From Chryseobacterium gleum (GTDB taxonomy: Bacteria > Bacteroidota > Bacteroidia > Flavobacteriales_D > Crocinitomicaceae), in contig CALPUT020000058.1 in the NCBI GenBank assembly GCA_943326825.2, positions 1 through 10,300 of the forward strand: a stretch of 10,300 nt of DNA. Reading direction: 5' to 3'. Numbering within the stretch: position 1 is the first letter of the stretch; each line of letters opens with the position of its first letter. A program made the position numbers and the translations under genes. Positions 5,749-10,300 of this stretch are shown here, piece after piece. Below the pieces are notes generated by a model. The model ran no database searches, was not told the DNA's origin, and saw only the letters and a list, made by a program, of their open reading frames with translations.

Positions 5749-8208
5749 ATGAAAACAAAATTACTATTCATTGCACTGATGTCAATTTTATCAGTGCACT
5801 CTCAGACATTTAACAAAACATACGGAACTGCTAATTCTGAGCAAGGAAGGAAAGGAATTCGAACGTCTGAAGGAGGCTATGCTATTTTACAAAATAGTGG
5901 TGCATCATTTAATATTATTAAAACGGATTCTGCAGGAATTGTTCAATGGCAAAATAATTATTCATCATATACTACTGCTGGAATGAATGATATGATTCAA
6001 ACAGCCGATGGAGGGTATGCTGTTGTAGGTCAAACACAAACTTCTACTTATACAAGTGGTAAATATTCAGTTGGTTTAGTAGTTAAATTCAGTTCTACAG
6101 GTGTTTATCAATGGCATACTGTTTTAGCTGGAAATTCAAGTGAAAATGGAGGTGTTGGTAATATTATTCAGAATTCTAATTCAGAATATTTGGTGTCAAT
6201 TATTTACCAAGGGCATCCAGATTTTGGAGGTTCCAATTATCATCCGTCTATAACAAAAATTTCATCTTCTGGCGCAGTCGTTTGGTCACATGCTATCAAC
6301 AATTCAGGGGGAGTAGCTTATCAGGTAATTGCTGATGGTTTAAATTATTATGTGGCTGGAAAAATTAATGGAGTTTATGGATATCAAAATTATGGAGGAA
6401 ATGCTTTTTTAGCAAAATATAATGATGCGGGTACTCAAGTTTGGTTGAAAAATTATGCTTATGCACCAGTAGTAAATGGAAATTCAGATGGCTACACTTC
6501 AGTTTGTAAAATCCCTACTGGAGATTTCATTTTGACAGGAGGAACAACATCAAGTGGAGTTAGAAGAACGTTATTAACTAAATTAGATTTAAATGGAAAT
6601 AAAACTTGGGACAAATTTTATGGTGATACGATTTCATTTAATAATATTACATCACTTACTGATGTTAATGTTGCTGTTACAGGTTATTCTACATTGAATG
6701 CTAATACGTTAGTTGTTTACAAATTTAACTCAACAGATGGTTCAAAGATTTGGTCAACTTACTATGGAGGTGCTAATTCAGACTATGGAAACTCAATAGT
6801 AGAACTGCCTTATAACAATTTACTAATCTGTGGAACTACTGCATCATTTGGTGCAGGAAGTGATGATGCTTGGTTGCTTAAGTTAAATTCACAAGGTAGT
6901 TTATGTACTCAACCATCTCAAGCTTCAACACCTTCAGGTAATTCAAATTTATGTATAAATTCTGCAAATACAACATATACAACAGTTGGGGCAAGTAATG
7001 CTTCATCCTATATTTGGAATATATCACCTTTAAATGCTGGTGTAATAACTGGTAGTACGACAAGTGCTTCTGTGCAATGGAATAGTTCATTTACAGGTAC
7101 AGCCTCAATAACTGTTAAAGGGTCAAATGGGACTGGATGTGAAGGTGTTTATTCAAATCCATTAATAGTAACAGTAAATTCAAATCCAACTGCTTCAATT
7201 TCATCTCAAGGTCCAACTACATTTTGTAATGGAGATAATATTGTTTTAACTGCAACTTCAGGTTCTGGATATACTTATGAATGGTATAATAATACGGTGT
7301 TTATTCCAAATGCTGTCAATGCTAATTATTCAGTTACACAATCTGGGAATTATACTGTAAAAGTCATAAATGGCAGCTGTAGTTCAACAAGTTTACCTAC
7401 AAATGTTGTTGTAAATCCATTGCCTACAGCAATAATTACAGCTTCAGGTCCAACTACTTTTTGTCAGGGAGGATTTGTTATATTAACTGCTTCAGGAGGA
7501 AATAGCTACCAGTGGAATTCAGGTTCAACAAATAGTTCAATAAATGTATTTTCAAGTGGAACTTCTTCTGTAATTGTAACTTTAAATGGTTGTTCTAAAA
7601 CAATCTCTGAAAATATTGTAGTTAATCCGAATCCAAATGTAAGTTTTGGGACTTTAAATAATTTTACAAATATTAATGCAACTCCAATTAATTTAATTGG
7701 TTCACCAGTAGGAGGAACTTTTTCTGGACCTGGGGTTTCGGGTAATATTTTTACACCATCGAGTTTAGGCAATAAAACAATAAATTATACTTATACAAAT
7801 AGTAGTAATTGTTCAAATAGCTATAGTTTATCAACAATTGTTTACGATACCACTGGGACAGTATGTACTTCCTATGATACAATAACTACTCACATTACAG
7901 TAACAGATACACTTTTAATAAATGTTGCATTTGCAGGATTAACACCGCCAAACAATTCGAACACAATAAAGGTATATCCTAATCCAGCAAATGATTTTGT
8001 CATTATAGACAATGGTAATTTTGCGATGATGTCTGGGTATTCTGTTAAGATTACAAATTCTTTAGGGGCTACGGTGTTTAATTCTCCAATTAATCAAGCA
8101 GTATTCAATGTGAGTACAACTACATTTGGAGCTAGAGGAGTATATTATATCCATATATTAAATTCTAATAATGCTATAATAGATACTAGAGAGATAGTAT
8201 TGCAATAA
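5749..8208 (+). CDS. Large secreted protein: beta-propeller-like repeats, Ig/PKD-like domains, T9SS type A sorting domain
   Basis: An 819-residue secreted protein. The signal peptide MKTKLLFIALMSILSVHS is probably cut before Gln19. Residues about 20-384 contain some seven copies of a 'G..W...YGG...D.....T.DGGY...G.T' pattern (for example IQTADGGYAVVGQT, TLLTKLDLNGNKTWDKFYG, STYYGGANSDYGNSIVEL). This is typical of SBBP/delta-60-like beta-propeller repeats in Bacteroidota surface proteins. Residues about 385-705 are beta-rich Ig/PKD-like modules; two share GPTTFC exactly 80 residues apart (near 488 and 568). A DT-rich linker (DTITTHITVTDT) leads to the C-terminal sorting domain (about 741-819, KVYPNPANDF ... 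GVYYIHI ... EIVLQ). That domain directs export across the outer membrane by the type IX system, where such domains are removed and cargo is often attached to the surface. The start fits the signal peptide and leader A. It is divergent from the CHAT gene. The specific role (adhesion, binding) is unknown. Confidence 0.9.
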   Translation: MKTKLLFIALMSILSVHSQTFNKTYGTANSEQGRKGIRTSEGGYAILQNSGASFNIIKTDSAGIVQWQNNYSSYTTAGMNDMIQTADGGYAVVGQTQTSTYTSGKYSVGLVVKFSSTGVYQWHTVLAGNSSENGGVGNIIQNSNSEYLVSIIYQGHPDFGGSNYHPSITKISSSGAVVWSHAINNSGGVAYQVIADGLNYYVAGKINGVYGYQNYGGNAFLAKYNDAGTQVWLKNYAYAPVVNGNSDGYTSVCKIPTGDFILTGGTTSSGVRRTLLTKLDLNGNKTWDKFYGDTISFNNITSLTDVNVAVTGYSTLNANTLVVYKFNSTDGSKIWSTYYGGANSDYGNSIVELPYNNLLICGTTASFGAGSDDAWLLKLNSQGSLCTQPSQASTPSGNSNLCINSANTTYTTVGASNASSYIWNISPLNAGVITGSTTSASVQWNSSFTGTASITVKGSNGTGCEGVYSNPLIVTVNSNPTASISSQGPTTFCNGDNIVLTATSGSGYTYEWYNNTVFIPNAVNANYSVTQSGNYTVKVINGSCSSTSLPTNVVVNPLPTAIITASGPTTFCQGGFVILTASGGNSYQWNSGSTNSSINVFSSGTSSVIVTLNGCSKTISENIVVNPNPNVSFGTLNNFTNINATPINLIGSPVGGTFSGPGVSGNIFTPSSLGNKTINYTYTNSSNCSNSYSLSTIVYDTTGTVCTSYDTITTHITVTDTLLINVAFAGLTPPNNSNTIKVYPNPANDFVIIDNGNFAMMSGYSVKITNSLGATVFNSPINQAVFNVSTTTFGARGVYYIHILNSNNAIIDTREIVLQ
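7888..8208 (+). repeat. Duplicated T9SS C-terminal coding segment, copy 1
   Basis: These 107 codons (stop included) encode a 106-residue C-terminus (THITVTDT ... IVLQ) identical to that encoded at 9456-9776. Comparing codon by codon, I count 33 single-base differences. All are synonymous: 32 at third positions and one AGA/CGA first-position change. The longest fully identical DNA run covers codons for FNSPINQAVFNVST. Confidence 0.9.
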
Positions 8209-8232
8209 ATTTATTCTTTAACCTTCCACCAA

Positions 8233-8275
8233 AAAGAAGCTTTCCCAATTAAATTGGGGAAGCTTCTTTTTTTTT
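8233..8275 (+). terminator. Strong rho-independent terminator after the 819-aa gene
   Basis: AAAGAAGCTTTCCCAATT (8233-8250) pairs with AATTGGGGAAGCTTCTTT (8252-8269) with a single G-U wobble. In practice this is a stem of about 15 bp with a short AT-rich loop. It is followed by an uninterrupted run of nine Ts ending at 8275. It lies 24 bases after the stop codon at 8208. Confidence 0.9.
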
Positions 8276-8339
8276 AAACTATGGTTTCTCTGAAAATGAC
8301 AGATAGAATTGACTTATATAAAACAAATTTCAATTCAAA

Positions 8340-8402
8340 ACTTACTTGTTGATTTTTGGATTGATAAATAAACAAATAGAATCATTAATTAAAATTTAAC
8401 TT
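8340..8402 (+). promoter_or_regulatory. Shared leader, copy B (upstream of the 457-aa T9SS protein)
   Basis: This is a 63-bp relative of leaders A and C. Its 27-base core (8340-8366) differs from them at two positions only. The middle part is diverged and three bases shorter, and the end TTTAACTT before ATG is kept. Just upstream, TCAATTCAAA (8330-8339) is an inverted partner of TTTGGATTGA (8355-8364) with one G-T pair, making a possible hairpin or dyad operator across the core. The following codons again encode MKIKLLFIA. Confidence 0.65.
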
Positions 8403-9776
8403 ATGAAAATAAAATTACTATTCATTGCTATCATTGCAACCTTTAAGTTATTCTCCCAAATTCCTGCATATGTTCCAACAACTGGCTTAGTTGGTTGGTT
8501 TCCTTTTAATGGGAATTCAAATGATTACTCAAGTCAGAATAATAATGGGACAAATTTTGGAGCTACTTTAACCTCTGATAGATTTGGAAATATTAATTCA
8601 GCCTATGATTTTAATGGAATTAATAATTATATTTCAGTAAATGATAATTCTAGTTTACAGTTATCTTCTTCTTTCACAATTTCAATTTGGCATTACGATA
8701 AGACATTGAATATAGACTCTTGGAATAACATGAAAATAGGTACTTTATTAAGTAAAGTTCAAAGCAATCAAGCTGATGGATTTTGGATTAATGCTTTAAA
8801 CACAAATTCTGGAGTATTATCATGTAGCAATAATAGTAAAACTACACAACAGGTTTGTTTAGGAAATTCTGGTTTTAGTTCTTTAACTTGTATTGATACA
8901 AACAATTGGAAGAATTTAATTTGTACATTCAGTAATGGTAGCTGTAAGATTTATTTAAATGGCGTTTTAGTTAATAATAGTACTACCACTATATCAAATG
9001 TTCCTTTAAATAATTATCCAATGTTTTTTGGATTTATGTTTCAAGCTTCTCAATCGGCATATTATCATGGAAAAATAGATGATATTGGAATTTGGAACAG
9101 AGCATTAACTACTCAAGAAATTACAAATCTTTATTTAGGATGTAATATTAATCCAATTATTCCAATCGTTACAAATGCAAGCATTGGTCAAAATTCACAA
9201 ATTACTTCAAGTAACTCAAATTGTCAATATGTTTGGGAATCTAATTCCAATGATTTAGGCTGGACAGTAGTGCCTTCAAATAGTAGATATTCAAATGTTA
9301 CAACAAATAGTTTATCAATAAACAATATTCAAGTATCAAATCATTTACAAGAATTTAGAGTAATTGTAACGCAAGGAAATTGTGTCGATACTTCAAATGT
9401 TTCAACTATTATTGTAAATGATACATGTCTCAATACTGTTAACGATACTGTTACAACTCACATTACTGTAACTGATACACTATTAATAAATGTAGCATTT
9501 GCAGGATTAACTCCTCCAAACAATTCAAACACAATAAAGGTTTATCCGAATCCAGCAAATGATTTTGTCATAATTGACAATGGTAATTTTGCAATGATGT
9601 CTGGATATTCTGTTAAAATAACAAATTCATTAGGAGCAACTGTATTTAATTCTCCAATTAATCAAGCAGTATTCAATGTGAGTACAACAACTTTTGGTGC
9701 AAGAGGTGTTTACTATATCCATATATTAAATTCTAACAACGCAATCATCGATACTCGAGAGATAGTATTGCAATAA
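8403..9776 (+). CDS. Secreted LamG-like domain protein with T9SS type A sorting domain
   Basis: A 457-residue secreted protein. The signal peptide (about 1-18, MKIKLLFIAIIATFKLFS) is cut before Gln19. A LamG/concanavalin A-like jelly-roll domain covers about 28-245. Its hallmarks are GLVGWFPFNGNSNDYS near the start, SAYDFNGINNYISV, SSSFTISIWHY, the central KIYLNGVLV, and the closing KIDDIGIWNRALTTQEI. Such domains often bind glycans or proteins. An Ig-like beta segment follows (about 250-337). A DT-rich linker leads to the sorting domain (about 379-457), identical in its last 106 residues to that of the preceding gene. It starts from leader B and ends before a weaker version of the same kind of terminator, so it is probably a separate transcript that arose by duplication and swapping of the middle domains. 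The ligand is unknown. Confidence 0.9.
   Translation: MKIKLLFIAIIATFKLFSQIPAYVPTTGLVGWFPFNGNSNDYSSQNNNGTNFGATLTSDRFGNINSAYDFNGINNYISVNDNSSLQLSSSFTISIWHYDKTLNIDSWNNMKIGTLLSKVQSNQADGFWINALNTNSGVLSCSNNSKTTQQVCLGNSGFSSLTCIDTNNWKNLICTFSNGSCKIYLNGVLVNNSTTTISNVPLNNYPMFFGFMFQASQSAYYHGKIDDIGIWNRALTTQEITNLYLGCNINPIIPIVTNASIGQNSQITSSNSNCQYVWESNSNDLGWTVVPSNSRYSNVTTNSLSINNIQVSNHLQEFRVIVTQGNCVDTSNVSTIIVNDTCLNTVNDTVTTHITVTDTLLINVAFAGLTPPNNSNTIKVYPNPANDFVIIDNGNFAMMSGYSVKITNSLGATVFNSPINQAVFNVSTTTFGARGVYYIHILNSNNAIIDTREIVLQ
9456..9776 (+). repeat. Duplicated T9SS C-terminal coding segment, copy 2
   Basis: This is the second member of the pair described at 7888-8208: same length, same 106 amino acids, 33 synonymous DNA differences. 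The identity ends at the stop codon, and the sequences immediately downstream differ apart from the related terminator hairpin. Confidence 0.9.
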
Positions 9777-9792
9777 CATTCAACTTTTTCAA

Positions 9793-9832
9793 AAAGAGAC
9801 TTTTTCAAATTGATAATGGAGAAGTTTCTTTT
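9793..9832 (+). terminator. Weaker hairpin terminator after the 457-aa gene
   Basis: AAAGAGACTTTTTC (9793-9806) can pair along 14 bases with GGAGAAGTTTCTTT (9818-9831) using three G-U wobbles and no true mismatch, followed by TTTTC. It resembles the terminator at 8233-8275 (AAAGAAGCTT versus AAAGAGACTT) and is probably its decayed relative. The short T run makes termination less certain. Confidence 0.6.
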
Positions 9833-9900
9833 CTGGGTTGATATTTTTATTAAAGAATATCTTAATAATACCTCTCCAGAAAAAATAATTTTCAATTCAA

Positions 9901-9966
9901 ACTTACCTTTTGATTTTTGGATTGATAAAGGGATAAATACAATTAATAATTCTAACAATTTAACTT
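9901..9966 (+). promoter_or_regulatory. Shared leader, copy C (upstream of the small lipoprotein)
   Basis: This leader matches leader A at 62 of 66 positions with identical spacing to the ATG (core 9901-9927). TCAATTCAAA (9892-9901) and TTTGGATTGA (9916-9925) form the same imperfect inverted repeat as in copy B. The gene behind it is not related to the T9SS proteins beyond the signal peptide, so the leader has been kept or copied independently of the coding body. Confidence 0.7.
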
Positions 9967-10218
9967 ATGAAAACAAAATTATTATTCATCACATTATTAT
10001 CGACTATTACATTATTCTCATGTGGTTCTAATGATTCATCCTCAAATGAATCTAGTTCTGGTGATATTGAAGAAACAGTTAGCAGTTCAGAAGAAGTTCA
10101 ATGCCCTCATTGCGATGGTTCAGGACAAAGAATGAATCAAATATCTGGTCAATTTGGTGATTGTGCTAGTTGTGGTGGAGATGGAATGGTTTCAAGTGAT
10201 AATAGACTTTCAGAGTAA
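9967..10218 (+). CDS. Small lipoprotein with two DnaJ-type CxxCxGxG motifs
   Basis: An 83-residue protein. MKTKLLFITLLSTITLFSC has a lipobox ending at Cys19, so it should be lipidated. The region after the Cys (GSNDSSSNESSSGDIEE) is rich in Ser and acidic residues, resembling the acidic export signals that move Bacteroidota lipoproteins to the cell surface. The remainder has two CxxCxGxG motifs, CPHCDGSG (46-53) and CASCGGDG (66-73), the repeat type of the DnaJ cysteine-rich domain. Two copies would give four Cys, enough for one zinc site or two disulfides. DnaJ itself has four copies plus a J domain, neither of which is here. The start is set by the leader and signal peptide. Another lipoprotein start follows after 18 bases, probably in the same transcript. 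The function is unknown; a chaperone role should not be assumed. Confidence 0.85.
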   Translation: MKTKLLFITLLSTITLFSCGSNDSSSNESSSGDIEETVSSSEEVQCPHCDGSGQRMNQISGQFGDCASCGGDGMVSSDNRLSE

Positions 10219-10236
10219 TATTTAAATCAAATTTCA

Positions 10237-10300
10237 ATGTCATTATTTTATAGGATTTTATATCTGTTTTTTATGAGCCTCTTAATTGTTGGATGTGCTC
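10237..10300 (+). CDS. Start of a lipoprotein gene, cut by the window edge
   Basis: Only 21 codons are visible. They encode MSLFYRILYLFFMSLLIVGC followed by Ala, which is a lipoprotein signal peptide with lipobox LIVGC (Cys20). The ATG lies 18 bases after the preceding lipoprotein stop, and no terminator intervenes, so the two are probably cotranscribed. An alternative start at the internal Met (residue 13) would leave too short a signal. The mature protein is outside the window. Confidence 0.65.
   Translation, partial: MSLFYRILYLFFMSLLIVGCA

Noticed and set aside
6878..7772. Two minus-strand open frames (6878-7090 and 7506-7772) inside the 819-aa gene
   Set aside because: They are antisense to Ig-like domain coding and low in complexity, with no start context or domain.
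5683..9976. The repeated units as a composite transposon or insertion sequence
   Set aside because: There is no transposase, terminal inverted repeat or target duplication; the repeats are leaders and sorting domains of genes.
9713..10031. Open frames 9713-9958 (minus) and 9810-10031 (plus)
   Set aside because: They run across the terminator, leader C and the lipoprotein start in other frames. The repeated noncoding structure explains the region better.

Overview
The window is AT-rich (by eye about 30% GC) and almost fully coding. It almost certainly comes from the Bacteroidota, most likely the Flavobacteriales. The evidence is TAnnTTTG-type -7 boxes, secreted proteins with type IX secretion (T9SS) sorting domains of the KVYPNPANDF kind, and a TTG-started ECF sigma factor paired with a TPR-bearing, zinc-free anti-sigma-like protein. 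The sorting-domain style, with a DT-rich linker before it, recalls Crocinitomicaceae/Fluviicola-like bacteria; that finer placement is inference from memory.

Positions 1-1943 hold a tight plus-strand cluster. It comprises a RidA-family protein resembling 2-aminomuconate deaminase (52-486), a small two-helix membrane protein with TPR-like helices (491-1072), and a SAM-dependent methyltransferase of the RlmI/RlmK-like class (1092-1943).

Positions 1991-5642 look like one signalling module. An ECF sigma factor (2042-2605, TTG start) is followed with no gap by a single-pass membrane protein with an anti-sigma-like cytoplasmic head and periplasmic TPRs (2606-3334). Converging on it, and overlapping its 3' end by 21 bp, is an exported, C-terminally anchored TPR-CHAT protease-like protein (3314-5608, minus strand) with an intact His594/Cys634 pair. 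The natural hypothesis is that the CHAT protein acts on, or signals through, the anti-sigma protein to free the sigma factor. This parallels the TPR-CHAT/sigma logic known from type III-E CRISPR systems, although nothing CRISPR-like is present here.

Positions 5683-10300 hold cell-surface genes. Two large T9SS cargo proteins (5749-8208: beta-propeller-like repeats plus Ig/PKD-like domains; 8403-9776: LamG-like domain plus an Ig-like segment) carry C-terminal regions identical over 106 residues, although the DNA differs at 33 synonymous positions. Next come a small lipoprotein with two DnaJ-type CxxCxGxG motifs (9967-10218) and the start of another lipoprotein (10237 to the window end). All three complete surface genes are preceded by near-copies of the same roughly 66-bp leader, which continues into the first codons of the signal peptide. 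The two T9SS genes also end in related hairpin terminators.

The most interesting points are the shared leader, which lacks an obvious housekeeping promoter, the CTD pair under extreme amino-acid constraint, and the neighbouring sigma/anti-sigma/CHAT module. That module is a testable candidate for controlling the shared leader. No RNA genes, insertion sequences, CRISPR arrays or origins were recognised, and no intergenic gap exceeds 300 bases.
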